Assembly: GCA_015066935.1 (NCBI GenBank)
Contig: SVNK01000011.1
Span: forward strand, 1 to 60,684
DNA: 60,684 nt
Source: Ruminococcus sp.
Lineage (GTDB): Bacteria; Bacillota; Clostridia; Oscillospirales; Ruminococcaceae
Direction of reading: 5' to 3'
Shown: piece after piece, positions 18,126 through 26,662 of the stretch
Position numbering within the stretch: the stretch's first letter is position 1
Layout: every line of letters begins with the position of its first letter
Translations under genes and position numbers: made by a program
Notes under the pieces: generated by a model
What the model was told of the DNA's origin: nothing
Databases searched by the model: none
Seen by the model: only the letters and a program-made list of their open reading frames with translations

Positions 18126-19472
18126 TTACTCGTCGTCATTAGCTGCATTCTTGCTCTTTTTTCTGTACTTTGACTTCTGACCGAAATTCAGTGAAATAGT
18201 GAAAATCTTATCGGATGTAAAGAGTTTGAGTGCAAAGAAAATGAACACAGCAAACAGTACAATCTGATATGCGAGTCCGCCGAAGAAAACTCCCATGTGG
18301 TCGAACATGAGGTTCGGGATTGCGTAGAATGTATGTGTGAAGGGGATTGCGTAGAGGAGGTATTTCAGTGCTGTGGGAAGTGTATTGATGTCGGTGAGCA
18401 TGGATACGAAATACGGAACCATTGCCATCATCATGATGGGCATGATAACGGTCTGTGAGCTTTTTGTATCGTTTACAAGTGCACCCAAAATCAGTGAAAT
18501 TGAAAGACAGATGAGGATTGTGAAGAACAGCTGGAGTCCGATGAGGACGTAATCCATAGCAGTAAGGCTGAGTCCGAGCTGTACAATTGCTTTTTCCACG
18601 GATACATAACCGTCAACAAGTGTCGCCGCTGTTTCTTCGCTGATTGTACTTGTTGCATCCGACACGAAGTACGAGAAGCTGAACATATACACAGCTGCAT
18701 TGATAAGAGCAACTATAGCAGCCGCAAGCATCTTTGCACCGATTACAGAAAGTCTTGATACAGGTGCGGAAAGCAGGGTTTCAAGAGTTTTGTCGAGCTT
18801 TTCGTTTGAAATCGCAGTGATAAGAGTCTGAGTACACATCATAATCAGAACAAAGATTACAATCGGGAGAATCATGTTCTGCATGGAAATCTTTCCAAGA
18901 ACGCTTCCCTGATCTATATCAGCCGATTTATCCCCGACAACCGTCTTTTCAAGAGTAGAAACGGGATTCTCGGTGATAGCGATGTCATCAGGGGAGAGTC
19001 CGCCGTCTGAAGCGACTCCTACAGCAATATAATCTCCGATAATGCTGACTGCTGCGCTGTTGGGATTTGAAGCTCCTGAAATAGTTGAAACGGATTCCAT
19101 TTTTGAAACACAGATAAGTTCAGGGGTCTTTCTTTCCTCAAGAGCTTTTGTGAAGCCCTCGGGAATGATTACAAGATTCTTTATTTTGTTGTCGTTGAGG
19201 ATTGCAGCGTAGTCGTCGCCGCTTGCGTCGATGATCTTCACTTCACTGCCTGCAGCTTCAAGAGCCTTGAGCATTTCCTGTGTATATTCTGTATCGTCGT
19301 AGTCGCTTATTGTTATCTTGGAGTTTTTGGCTTCTTCGACCACCTCGTCGATAGAATCCTTCATAATGCCGCCCATCAATCCGAATATAATAACGGCAAC
19401 AAGAAGTCCGAGGAACATCTGAGCGTTGCAAAGCTCGGAGAGTTCCTTTTTAAGAAGGTTAATGAACTTCAT
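18126..19472 (-). CDS. ABC-2 type exporter permease (NatB-like)
   Basis: A 448-residue ABC-2 membrane protein with an N-terminal helix (LGLLVAVIIFGLMGGIM), a large extracytoplasmic domain (about 45-210), then five more helices near the C-terminus, the layout of NatB/YhaP permeases. It works with the ATPase encoded just upstream; the export substrate is unknown. ATG 19472 (MKFINLLKKELSEL) is preceded by GGGTGG. The longer in-frame extension would overlap the ATPase gene by over 60 nt. The start overlaps the ATPase end by 14 nt, so the pair is coupled. Confidence 0.88.
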   Translation of the reverse strand: MKFINLLKKELSELCNAQMFLGLLVAVIIFGLMGGIMKDSIDEVVEEAKNSKITISDYDDTEYTQEMLKALEAAGSEVKIIDASGDDYAAILNDNKIKNLVIIPEGFTKALEERKTPELICVSKMESVSTISGASNPNSAAVSIIGDYIAVGVASDGGLSPDDIAITENPVSTLEKTVVGDKSADIDQGSVLGKISMQNMILPIVIFVLIMMCTQTLITAISNEKLDKTLETLLSAPVSRLSVIGAKMLAAAIVALINAAVYMFSFSYFVSDATSTISEETAATLVDGYVSVEKAIVQLGLSLTAMDYVLIGLQLFFTILICLSISLILGALVNDTKSSQTVIMPIMMMAMVPYFVSMLTDINTLPTALKYLLYAIPFTHTFYAIPNLMFDHMGVFFGGLAYQIVLFAVFIFFALKLFTSDKIFTISLNFGQKSKYRKKSKNAANDDE

Positions 19473-20199
19473 TTTTGAACACCACCCTTTCAAAGACTTC
19501 TTCAAGATTTGCCGCTTCATAGCGTTGTTTAAGTTCGTCAGACTTTCCCGTTACCATAAGATGACCCTTGGTAATGATTCCTACACGGTCGGAAACGAAC
19601 TCAATCTCAAGCATATTATGTGATGAAAGCAGGAAGGAAATACCTTCTTCTGCCGCAAGCTTTTTTATCATCTTTCTGATTTCGATTGCATTGATAACGT
19701 CAAGACCGCTTGTAGGTTCGTCGAGAATAGCGAGCTTGGGTTTTGTCATTACAGCTCTTGCAAGGAGAAGCTTACGTATCATGCCTCGGCTGTATGTACC
19801 GATTTTGTCTTCGAGTCTGTCGCCGAGTCCGCACATTTCCTTTGCACGGTCAACAGCCTTGTTGATTGCGTCGAGGTCACTGAAGAACAGACCAGCCATA
19901 AATCGGAGGTATTTGATACCTGTCATATTCTTGTATGCGCCTGCCTCATCGGGGAGGTAGGTGATACATTCTCTCACCTTTTCGGGCTCTTTTACAGCAC
20001 TGTGACCGCCTACGATGGCATCGCCTGCTGTTGGTGTAAGGAGCGTTGAAATCATACGGATTGTTGATGTCTTGCCGGCACCGTTTGGACCTATAAGTGC
20101 GAAGATTTCGCCTTTTTTTATCTCAAACGACACCTTGTCAACTGCAAGCACCTTGGAATACTGTTTTGTCAGTTCTTTTACTTCGAGAACATTTTCCAA
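19459..20199 (-). CDS. ABC transporter ATP-binding protein (NatA-like)
   Basis: A 246-residue nucleotide-binding subunit for the permease encoded next. Walker A is LIGPNGAGKTSTIRM, the ABC signature is the slightly changed TYSRGMIRKLLLARA, Walker B is KLAILDEPTSGLD, and the switch His is in LLSSHNMLE. Start choice: TTG at 20199 lies 5 nt after GGGGGAG, whereas ATG at 20217 has no ribosome binding site and would include that site in the coding region. The first gene of a two-gene operon with its own promoter. Confidence 0.9.
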   Translation of the reverse strand: MENVLEVKELTKQYSKVLAVDKVSFEIKKGEIFALIGPNGAGKTSTIRMISTLLTPTAGDAIVGGHSAVKEPEKVRECITYLPDEAGAYKNMTGIKYLRFMAGLFFSDLDAINKAVDRAKEMCGLGDRLEDKIGTYSRGMIRKLLLARAVMTKPKLAILDEPTSGLDVINAIEIRKMIKKLAAEEGISFLLSSHNMLEIEFVSDRVGIITKGHLMVTGKSDELKQRYEAANLEEVFERVVFKNEVH

Positions 20200-20243
20200 A
20201 ACATCTCCCCCTTTCATTAATCAGTTTATGGCTATAATACATT

Positions 20244-20272
20244 ATTATATCATAGTGTGAAAGTTTTGTCAA
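20244..20272 (-). promoter_or_regulatory. Sigma-A promoter of the ABC exporter operon
   Basis: On the minus strand TTGACA (20267-20272) and TATAAT (20244-20249) are perfect consensus boxes with a 17-nt spacer. Confidence 0.82.
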
Positions 20273-20330
20273 TACTTTTGCTTCAGTACGTATATTAAAG
20301 TGCTTTTGTTATGAAAATAAAAACTGTTTC

Positions 20331-20363
20331 TATTGAAATATTCATTATTTTGCATTATAATAG
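20331..20363 (+). promoter_or_regulatory. Sigma-A promoter of the MepA-like MATE gene
   Basis: TTGAAA, a 17-nt spacer and TATAAT precede a structured leader of about 110 nt upstream of the MATE gene at 20479. Box positions are approximate to a few bases. Confidence 0.7.
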
Positions 20364-20364
20364 G

Positions 20365-20425
20365 AAGGTGTAAGCCGAGTATCTGACGACAGGGGTTTGC
20401 TGACGGTTAATCCTATCTTACGGTC
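20365..20425 (+). ncRNA. Probable guanidine-IV (mepA-type) riboswitch
   Basis: The leader between the promoter and the MATE start begins AGGAAGGTGTAAGCCGAG and continues through CAGGGGTTTGCTGACGG to TTAATCCT. AGGA pairs with TCCT, and AGCCG pairs with CGGTT with one G-U, closing a conserved-looking core with an unpaired GGGGTTTGCTGA segment. I recall this layout, and its position before MATE pumps, from the mepA motif, now called the guanidine-IV riboswitch. If correct, guanidinium turns on the exporter. The match is from memory and needs a covariance-model search. Confidence 0.5.
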
Positions 20426-20478
20426 GATACAGTATATGCTTTGATTTCATAAAAGTTTAACAGGAGAAAAACATAATC

Positions 20479-21834
20479 ATGGGTTACAATAAATCGTTGT
20501 ATAAACAATTGTCGGGCATTGTTGCACCGATAGCTGTTCAATATCTTATGTCATCACTTGTGACGGCAAGCGATGCGTTCATGCTGGGATTTCTTGACCA
20601 GAATTCACTGTCTGCGTCCTCTCTTGCGGGACAGACAGCCTTTGTGTTCAGTCTTTTCTACGGAGCTTTTGTGTTCGGACTGACTGTTCTTGCGGCACAA
20701 TACTGGGGGAAGGGTGATAAAAAAACAGCGGAAGAGGTTCTGGCAATAACCATGCGGTATTCGCTGCTTGTCGGACTTGTTTTCACTCTTGCAACAGCTC
20801 TGATACCGACTCAGATAATGAGATTTTTCACCTCTGACGATGTACTTATAGAAGCCGGTGCAAAGTATCTGAGAATGGTGTCCCTCTCGTTTTTGCTGAC
20901 GGGTTTTACACAGACTTACTTCGGAATGATGAAAGTCTGCGGCAGAGCGAAGCTGAGTTCGCTTATTGGTTCGCTATCTGTTGTGATTAATATTTTTCTT
21001 AATGCGATGCTGATATTCGGTATCGGAATCTTCCCGAAAATGAACATAGAGGGTGCGGCACTCGCAACAGTCCTTGCAAGAGTATTTGAAACCGTTATGA
21101 TAGCGATTGCAGTTCTGGGGAGACTTTGTCCGTCGTTTAATCCGAGACTCATGCTCAGATCGGGTAACAAGGAACTGCATATGGATTACTGGCGATATAC
21201 TGTTCCGCTTCTGATAAATCAGATCGGCTGGGGCGGTGGTGTGACGATGTATTCTGTGATTATGGGACATCTCGGCTCCGACGCAGTAGCGGCAAACTCC
21301 ATTGCAAGCATTGTACGCAGTATGATTGCAAGTCTGTGCTGGGGAATAGCGTCGGGTGTAGGCATTATTATCGGCGGTATGCTCGGACGCAACGAACTCG
21401 ACGAAGCCAAAAAAGCCGGCGGCATCTTTGTACGCTTATCCATATGGATAGGTGCAGCATCAGGTGCGGCAATACTTGCTGTGACTCCGATTGTGCTTCA
21501 TTTCATACAGCTTGCTCCGCAGGCACAGCATTATCTGAAGTACATGATGCTTATGGCAGCTTATTATATTATCGGAAACTCGCTTAATTCAACGATAATT
21601 TCGGGTGTTTTTCCATCAGGCGGTGATACAAAGTTCGGGATGCTGTGCGACGTGATAACACTCTGGGTAGTGGTAGTTCCTATGGGGATGATAGGTGCGT
21701 TTGTCCTGAAGCTCCCCGTACTTGCGGTTGCGTTTATTCTGACGCTGGATGAGTTCGTAAAAATCCCCGCAGTATACAGACACTACATGAAATATAGGTG
21801 GGTAAGAAATATCACCAAGGAGCAAATCCGATAA
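20479..21834 (+). CDS. MATE family efflux transporter (MepA-like, possibly guanidinium-controlled)
   Basis: A 451-residue MATE exporter with about twelve helices. It starts LSGIVAPIAVQYLMSSLVTASDAFMLGFLDQNSLSASSLAGQ, the first MATE repeat, and has a second repeat from about residue 235 (YWRYTVPLLINQIGWGGGVTMYSVIMGHLG). AGGAG lies about 10 nt before ATG 20479. Its own promoter and structured leader suggest ligand control, and the related pumps behind guanidine-IV leaders are thought to expel guanidinium or similar cations. The transported compound is inference. Confidence 0.88.
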   Translation: MGYNKSLYKQLSGIVAPIAVQYLMSSLVTASDAFMLGFLDQNSLSASSLAGQTAFVFSLFYGAFVFGLTVLAAQYWGKGDKKTAEEVLAITMRYSLLVGLVFTLATALIPTQIMRFFTSDDVLIEAGAKYLRMVSLSFLLTGFTQTYFGMMKVCGRAKLSSLIGSLSVVINIFLNAMLIFGIGIFPKMNIEGAALATVLARVFETVMIAIAVLGRLCPSFNPRLMLRSGNKELHMDYWRYTVPLLINQIGWGGGVTMYSVIMGHLGSDAVAANSIASIVRSMIASLCWGIASGVGIIIGGMLGRNELDEAKKAGGIFVRLSIWIGAASGAAILAVTPIVLHFIQLAPQAQHYLKYMMLMAAYYIIGNSLNSTIISGVFPSGGDTKFGMLCDVITLWVVVVPMGMIGAFVLKLPVLAVAFILTLDEFVKIPAVYRHYMKYRWVRNITKEQIR

Positions 21835-21891
21835 CTCATTCTGATTATTTTTAAAGAGCATCATTAATGTCTGCCACGATATAATTGACAG

Positions 21892-21943
21892 AAAATCCGT
21901 CCCTGCCGTCAAGGCTCTGCCTGACAGTACGGGCGGATTTTTA
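21892..21943 (+). terminator. Terminator downstream of the MepA-like gene
   Basis: AAAATCCGTCCCTGCCGTCA pairs, with small bulges, with TGACAGTACGGGCGGATTTT, and TTTT follows. A typical intrinsic terminator about 60 nt after the stop codon. Confidence 0.75.
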
Positions 21944-22059
21944 GTCATTAAGGCACAAATCGGGAGCGTCGCCTTTATAATTTGCAAACTATTATGTTTC
22001 CCTCACCGTATTTCAGTGAAAGACCTGTGAAGTAAGATGATTCAGGAAAATTAAACTTC

Positions 22060-22088
22060 TTTACAATGTGAATGAAGTATGGTATAAT
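22060..22088 (+). promoter_or_regulatory. Sigma-A promoter of the GH25 pair
   Basis: TTTACA (22060-22065) and TATAAT (22083-22088) with a 17-nt spacer. An ATG at 22072 falls between the boxes and so cannot be the start of the downstream gene. Confidence 0.78.
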
Positions 22089-22128
22089 AACATGTATAAG
22101 AGTGAAAATACGGAGGATTATACTTAAT

Positions 22129-23454
22129 ATGTCAGATTCTGGAAGATTTGCAGCTTTCGTTGTATCGGGAGCAATGCTTCTTTCTGCTGTATCGTGCGGA
22201 AAGAAGGTTTCTGAAGCGGATGTTGCCCATACAACTGAAACAACAGCGGCTGTTACAGAGACGGTTACAGAGACAGTTTCCGCAGAAACTTCTCCCGCAA
22301 CTTCTGCGTCAACTACAGTCACAACTGTTGTAACGACTGCTCCTCAGCCGCCTGAAAACCTTGTGCTCAGCGGCAAAGAGAGCGTCGGCGTCTATGAAGA
22401 AATAACGATAAGTGATTTTATTACGGATAAGAATGTTGAGCTTGCCGAGCCGGAAAAGCTGCTTGACGTCGCAGAAATCGGAGAACATGAGATTGCTGTG
22501 AAATACAGAAGCGGCGGCGGAGAGTTCGAAAAGAAGCTCAGTTATAAGGTTGTGGACACAACGAAGCCTGTTCTGCTGAATGCAGGCTGGTCGCCGGTTC
22601 ATATCAGAGGAAAAGCGTTTGACCTGAATAATTATGTCGGATTTGCTGATAATTTCGACAAAAATCCCGTCCTCACATACACAGGGACAGTCGACCCGAA
22701 TGTGAACGGCGATTATCCGCTTAAAGCAACAGTTACCGACAGCTCGGGGAATTCAGTGAGCTGGGATGTAACGATTACCGTGGCAGACTATATTCCGTCT
22801 GCTCCGGATACAAATACGAGGGTGCCGTTTTCGGATTTCATGGCGAAAAACAGCGGCGAAAACAGATGCTTCGGTATTGATGTCTCCACATGGCAGGGGA
22901 ATGTCGATTTCAACGCCGTTAAGGAGGCAGGTGCGGAATTTGTATTCATCCGTATCGGTTATTACTACGACCATGTGGTCATGGACGACTATTTCAAGGC
23001 GAATCTGAAGAATGCAAAGGATGCAGGTCTGAAGGTAGGACTCTACTTCTATACAACCGATAACACTGAGGAGGGTGCCCGTGAGCACGCACGCTGGATT
23101 ACGGAGCAGCTTGGAGGTACGTCGCTTGAACTGCCAATTGCTTTCGACTGGGAGGAGTTCGGTAATTTCCAGCAGTACGGAATGAGCATCCACGACCTTA
23201 ATCAGATTTATCTTGCATTTGCGGACGAAATAGAAAAGCAGGGATATAAGTCCATGCTTTACAGCAGTAAGAATTTCCTTAACAACTTCTGGTCGGAGAG
23301 TACAAAGGCAGCAAATCCCGTATGGCTTGCTCATTTTGTGGACGAGACCGATTACACGGGTGACTACTGGATATGGCAGGGGAGCTGTTTCGGCAGAATC
23401 CCTGGAATTGCAGGTGACGTCGATATGAACGTCATGTATAATAAGGAGGCATAA
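22129..23454 (+). CDS. Secreted GH25 muramidase with Ig-like domain (probable lipoprotein)
   Basis: A 441-residue exported protein. A signal segment ends LLSAVSCGKK, with Cys at about residue 23 in a weak lipobox, followed by a Thr/Ser/Val-rich linker (about 35-75). Then come beta-sandwich domains resembling bacterial Ig/DUF5011 repeats (VDTTKPVLL... VTDSSGNSVSWDVTITVAD) and a C-terminal GH25 muramidase (about 245-440). Catalytic acids are Asp in FGIDVSTWQG and the DxE of LPIAFDWEEF; the end GIAGDVDMNVMY is typical. It hydrolyses peptidoglycan between MurNAc and GlcNAc. GGAGG lies 12 nt upstream of ATG 22129, a long spacing. Confidence 0.9.
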   Translation: MSDSGRFAAFVVSGAMLLSAVSCGKKVSEADVAHTTETTAAVTETVTETVSAETSPATSASTTVTTVVTTAPQPPENLVLSGKESVGVYEEITISDFITDKNVELAEPEKLLDVAEIGEHEIAVKYRSGGGEFEKKLSYKVVDTTKPVLLNAGWSPVHIRGKAFDLNNYVGFADNFDKNPVLTYTGTVDPNVNGDYPLKATVTDSSGNSVSWDVTITVADYIPSAPDTNTRVPFSDFMAKNSGENRCFGIDVSTWQGNVDFNAVKEAGAEFVFIRIGYYYDHVVMDDYFKANLKNAKDAGLKVGLYFYTTDNTEEGAREHARWITEQLGGTSLELPIAFDWEEFGNFQQYGMSIHDLNQIYLAFADEIEKQGYKSMLYSSKNFLNNFWSESTKAANPVWLAHFVDETDYTGDYWIWQGSCFGRIPGIAGDVDMNVMYNKEA

Positions 23455-24450
23455 ATGTCGGAAATCAACACAGACGGAAAAACAAAGAAGAAATTCAATT
23501 TCAAGTCTCTTGCCATAGTAGAAGCAGCTGTGATACTTCTCCTTTCGGGTGGACTTGTGTTCAGTCTCGCAGCACGGAACAATGACGATGAAGCAGTAAT
23601 GACGGGAGCCGTTGCAGACGAAAAGCCTACGGATATACGTACTCACGCCGTAATCGAAAAAGAAGAGACTTTCTATCAGCTTAACGGTAAAAAAATTCTT
23701 ATGAAGGACGGAACACTCGGAGAGGTGTTCATGCCCGTGTTTGCCGATGTCCCCGCATGCACTCTTGATATGGATGCCATAGAGACAAGGAACGGATACT
23801 CGTTCTACAAGGAAAACGGCGATATAACGTCAATTGCCGGAGTAGATGTCTCGGAGCATCAGGGCGAAATCGACTGGAACAAGGTCAAGGCGGCAGGTAT
23901 TGAATTTGCCATTATCCGTGTAGGCTACAGAACTTACGGCGGCGGTGAAATTGTCCTTGACAAGACTTTCAGAAAGAATATCGAGGGTGCCGATGCAGCA
24001 GGAATCAAGGTCGGTGCTTACTTTTTCTCACAGGCAGTCACCGAAGAAGAAGCTATTGAAGAGGCGGATGTCCTCATTGATGCGATAAGACCTTATAATA
24101 TCACTTATCCCGTTATTTTCGACTGGGAAATGATTTACGGTGATTCTGCAAGAACCGATACCGTTACCGTCGAGGGACTCGCTGATTTCTCGGTAGCATT
24201 CTGTGAGAGAGTACGTTCCGCAGGGTATCATCCGATGATTTATCAGAATAAGAATACCGCAATGATGAAACTTGACCTGCCAAGACTCAAGGACTACGAT
24301 TTCTGGCTTGCAGAATACGGCACTAAACCTACATATTATTATGATTATAAGATATGGCAGTACGCTTCCGATGGATATGTCCCCGGAATCAGCGGAAATG
24401 TCGATATGAATATCAGCTTTGTCGATTACAGCCTGAATCAGCAATCATAA
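23455..24450 (+). CDS. Membrane-anchored GH25 muramidase
   Basis: A 331-residue GH25 enzyme with a basic cytoplasmic start, one transmembrane anchor (about 19-40, LAIVEAAVILLLSGGLVFSLA), a short linker domain, and the catalytic domain from about residue 125. Key acids are in AGVDVSEHQGEIDW and VIFDWEMIY; the end ISGNVDMNISF matches GH25. It follows the preceding muramidase with no gap, and its GGAGG lies in the last codons of that gene. The two catalytic domains are only distantly alike, and one protein is lipid-anchored while the other is helix-anchored. A terminator follows at once. Confidence 0.92.
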   Translation: MSEINTDGKTKKKFNFKSLAIVEAAVILLLSGGLVFSLAARNNDDEAVMTGAVADEKPTDIRTHAVIEKEETFYQLNGKKILMKDGTLGEVFMPVFADVPACTLDMDAIETRNGYSFYKENGDITSIAGVDVSEHQGEIDWNKVKAAGIEFAIIRVGYRTYGGGEIVLDKTFRKNIEGADAAGIKVGAYFFSQAVTEEEAIEEADVLIDAIRPYNITYPVIFDWEMIYGDSARTDTVTVEGLADFSVAFCERVRSAGYHPMIYQNKNTAMMKLDLPRLKDYDFWLAEYGTKPTYYYDYKIWQYASDGYVPGISGNVDMNISFVDYSLNQQS

Positions 24451-24474
24451 AAAACAGCCCGTAAGGGCTGTTTT
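24451..24474 (+). terminator. Terminator of the GH25 operon, left copy of a duplicated hairpin
   Basis: AAAACAGCCC-GTAA-GGGCTGTTTT starts right after the GH25 stop codon. A near-identical hairpin (one loop base different) lies at 24655-24676 on the other side of the 180-bp element. Confidence 0.85.
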
Positions 24475-24654
24475 CAGCGTGTCGATAAACATATTTTTTT
24501 CGGGCGAACACTACCATTGGCATACGCAAAAGGGCAAAATCAAAGATTTTGTTTTTTGCCTAAGTTCGCCCCTACATTTATAATACGTAAAATAGCCATC
24601 TGTAGGGGACGGCGTCTCGACGTCCCGTTAATATACGGCTTTTTCTACAGTCTG
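24475..24654. mobile_element. MITE-like element, copy A, between duplicated terminators
   Basis: This 180-bp non-coding unit recurs in inverted orientation at 34541-34721 with near-identical sequence. The ends are imperfect inverted repeats: CAGCGTGTCGATAAA at the left and, read inward from the right, CAGACTGTAGAAAAA. The interior has an A+T-rich hairpin (CAAAATCAAAGATTTTG) and inverted CCCCTACA/TGTAGGGG arms. No transposase is encoded, so mobilisation would need an enzyme from elsewhere. Confidence 0.7.
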
Positions 24655-24676
24655 AAACAGCCCCTAAGGGCTGTTT
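24655..24676 (-). terminator. Terminator of glgB, right copy of the duplicated hairpin
   Basis: AAACAGCCC-CTAA-GGGCTGTTT lies immediately after the glgB stop (minus strand) and abuts the right end of the 180-bp element. Confidence 0.75.
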
Positions 24677-26473
24677 TTATTTATCGTTTTGATGTATAAT
24701 CAGAAACATCAGACCGCTGTATGGAGGGACATCCATTGTCAGGTATTCATTGGAAGATGAAAAGTACGTTTTGCGGTCGGGAGTCTGTCCGTTGTAGAGA
24801 ACGTTGTCGGAGTCGAGGAGAAGTGCGGCAGAATGGTCTCTGCCGATATTGACGACGTAATCGGTGATGCACCAGTCGGAAAAGTTCAGAACAGCGAGGA
24901 TGTCACCTTCGGGACTTTTTCGGCGAATAGCACAGACGCAGTTTTCGGCGTTATCGCAATCCTCCCATATGAAATTGGAGTGGTCGTAGTCGTGGTGGAG
25001 AGCTGTATGCGTGAGGTAAATCGTGTTCAGAGCCTTTATGTATTCACGGAATGAATCGTGAACGGGGTAGTCGAGAAGTTCCCAGTCCTGCTGACGTTTT
25101 TCGTCCCATTCACGCAGCTGTGCAAATTCGTTGCCCATGAAACTGAGTTTTTTTCCGGGGTGAACAATCATGTACATATAAAGCAGTCTTGCCTGAGGGA
25201 ACATATCGTCGTACTGACCGTTCATTTTTTGTGGGACTGTACCTTTCCCGTGAACGACCTCGTCGTGGGAAAGTGGGAGCATGAAATGCTCGTTGTAGAA
25301 ATACAGCATTGAAAATGTAAGCCTGTTGTAGTCACGGAAGCGCAGCATTGGCGACGTTCCGAGAAATTCGAGTGTGTCGTGCATCCAGCCCATATCCCAT
25401 TTGTAATCGAATCCGAGACCGCCTTCCGATACGGGAGCTGTGACTTTCGGATAGGCAGTTGAGTCTTCTGCACAAAGCATTGCTGAGGGATGACGTTGTT
25501 TAAGTCCGACGTTCATGGAACGCAGAAATTCGAGGGAGACTCTGTTTTCACCAAGTCTTTCATCGCCGTTATGGTAAATCATGTTGCTTACGGCGTCAAA
25601 ACGGATGCCGTCGAAGTGGTAAACGCTCAGGAGGTAATCAGCAGCCGACTGCACAAAAGAGCGTACCTCTCCACGCAGATAATTGAAGTTGAGACTTCCC
25701 CACTGATTGAATTTCATGGTATCTGATGGATGTTCATAGAGAGGAGATCCGTCGTATTCGGCGAGAGCATAGGAATCGGATGCGAAATGGACGGGGACGA
25801 AATCGGCTATCACGCCTATTCCTTTACGGTGACATAAATCAATAAGTTCCATAAGCTGCTGCGGAGTTCCGTAGCGTGATGTCGGAGAAAAGAACCCTGT
25901 AATCTGGTATCCCCATGACTCGTCGCAGGGGTGTTCCATGACAGGCATGATTTCAATGTAATTATAGCCGTATTCGATTGCATAATCCGCAAGCATGGGA
26001 GCAATTTCCGCATAGCTGCAGCAGCTGTTGTCTTCTTTTCTTTTCCATGAGCCAAGATGGACTTCGTAGATATTCAATGGTTTGTCGAGACAGTCGGTAC
26101 GGCTGTTCATCCAGTTTTCGTCGGTGAAAGCAAAATTATCTGTACTGCGGATTACGGAGCAGACCTTTGAAGCATCAGACTCCGTACCAAAACCGTATGG
26201 GTCACAGTGGTCTGTAAATCCGCCGTTTTTACTGTAGATGCGGTATCTGTACTTCATCCCCTCACGAGCCGTCGGGACAGATATTTCGTAGAATTTTCCG
26301 TCATTAACAGGCTTCATGGGAAGCTCATGCCAATCGCTGAAGTCTCCGATAAGGGCAACTTTCACGGCGTTCGGAGCATATGTACGGAACACAGTGCCGT
26401 TTTCACAGAGATGTGCTCCGAAATAGTTGTAGGCATCGAAAACATTGCCCTTATAGAATTCGTAAATATCCAG
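24677..26473 (-). CDS. glgB: 1,4-alpha-glucan branching enzyme GlgB, apparent CTG start
   Basis: A protein of about 598 residues that introduces alpha-1,6 branches into glycogen. It has the N-terminal CBM48 domain (GTVFRTYAPNAVKVALIGDFSDWHELPM), then the GH13 barrel: nucleophile Asp in FDGIRFDAVSNMIYHNG, acid/base Glu in LCAEDSTAYP and the HD pair in LPLSHDEVVHGKGT. The first ATG/GTG/TTG in frame is GTG at 26392 inside CBM48, with no ribosome binding site. The frame continues upstream with conserved-looking sequence (FYKGNVFDAYNYFGAHLCENG) to a TGA, with no normal start. CTG at 26473 lies 7 nt after GAGGAGG (26481-26487), so I place the start there. Confidence 0.9.
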   Translation of the reverse strand: MDIYEFYKGNVFDAYNYFGAHLCENGTVFRTYAPNAVKVALIGDFSDWHELPMKPVNDGKFYEISVPTAREGMKYRYRIYSKNGGFTDHCDPYGFGTESDASKVCSVIRSTDNFAFTDENWMNSRTDCLDKPLNIYEVHLGSWKRKEDNSCCSYAEIAPMLADYAIEYGYNYIEIMPVMEHPCDESWGYQITGFFSPTSRYGTPQQLMELIDLCHRKGIGVIADFVPVHFASDSYALAEYDGSPLYEHPSDTMKFNQWGSLNFNYLRGEVRSFVQSAADYLLSVYHFDGIRFDAVSNMIYHNGDERLGENRVSLEFLRSMNVGLKQRHPSAMLCAEDSTAYPKVTAPVSEGGLGFDYKWDMGWMHDTLEFLGTSPMLRFRDYNRLTFSMLYFYNEHFMLPLSHDEVVHGKGTVPQKMNGQYDDMFPQARLLYMYMIVHPGKKLSFMGNEFAQLREWDEKRQQDWELLDYPVHDSFREYIKALNTIYLTHTALHHDYDHSNFIWEDCDNAENCVCAIRRKSPEGDILAVLNFSDWCITDYVVNIGRDHSAALLLDSDNVLYNGQTPDRKTYFSSSNEYLTMDVPPYSGLMFLIIHQNDK

Positions 26474-26520
26474 AACAACCCCTCCTCACGCATTGGAATT
26501 ATCAGTGTTTCACATATTGT

Positions 26521-26549
26521 ATTATATCACAGTTTCGGTGTCGGTTCAA
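26521..26549 (-). promoter_or_regulatory. Sigma-A promoter of glgB
   Basis: On the minus strand TTGAAC (26544-26549) and TATAAT (26521-26526) with a 17-nt spacer, upstream of the GAGGAGG site. Confidence 0.75.
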
Positions 26550-26662
26550 GCAGGTTTAAATATGACGGTCAGGTGAAATTTTCGTCGATATTATTGATTT
26601 TATATAGATTTCGGGGTAGAATATATCTGACAGATATTTGTTGCCGACGATAGGAAGTGCTC

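Noticed and set aside
22072..22128. N-terminal extension of the first GH25 protein from ATG 22072
   Set aside because: That ATG lies between the -35 and -10 boxes of the gene's promoter, and the extension would block the lipoprotein signal.
22753..23646. 297-codon open frame opposite the GH25 genes
   Set aside because: Antisense shadow spanning the junction of two intact genes, with no ribosome binding site.
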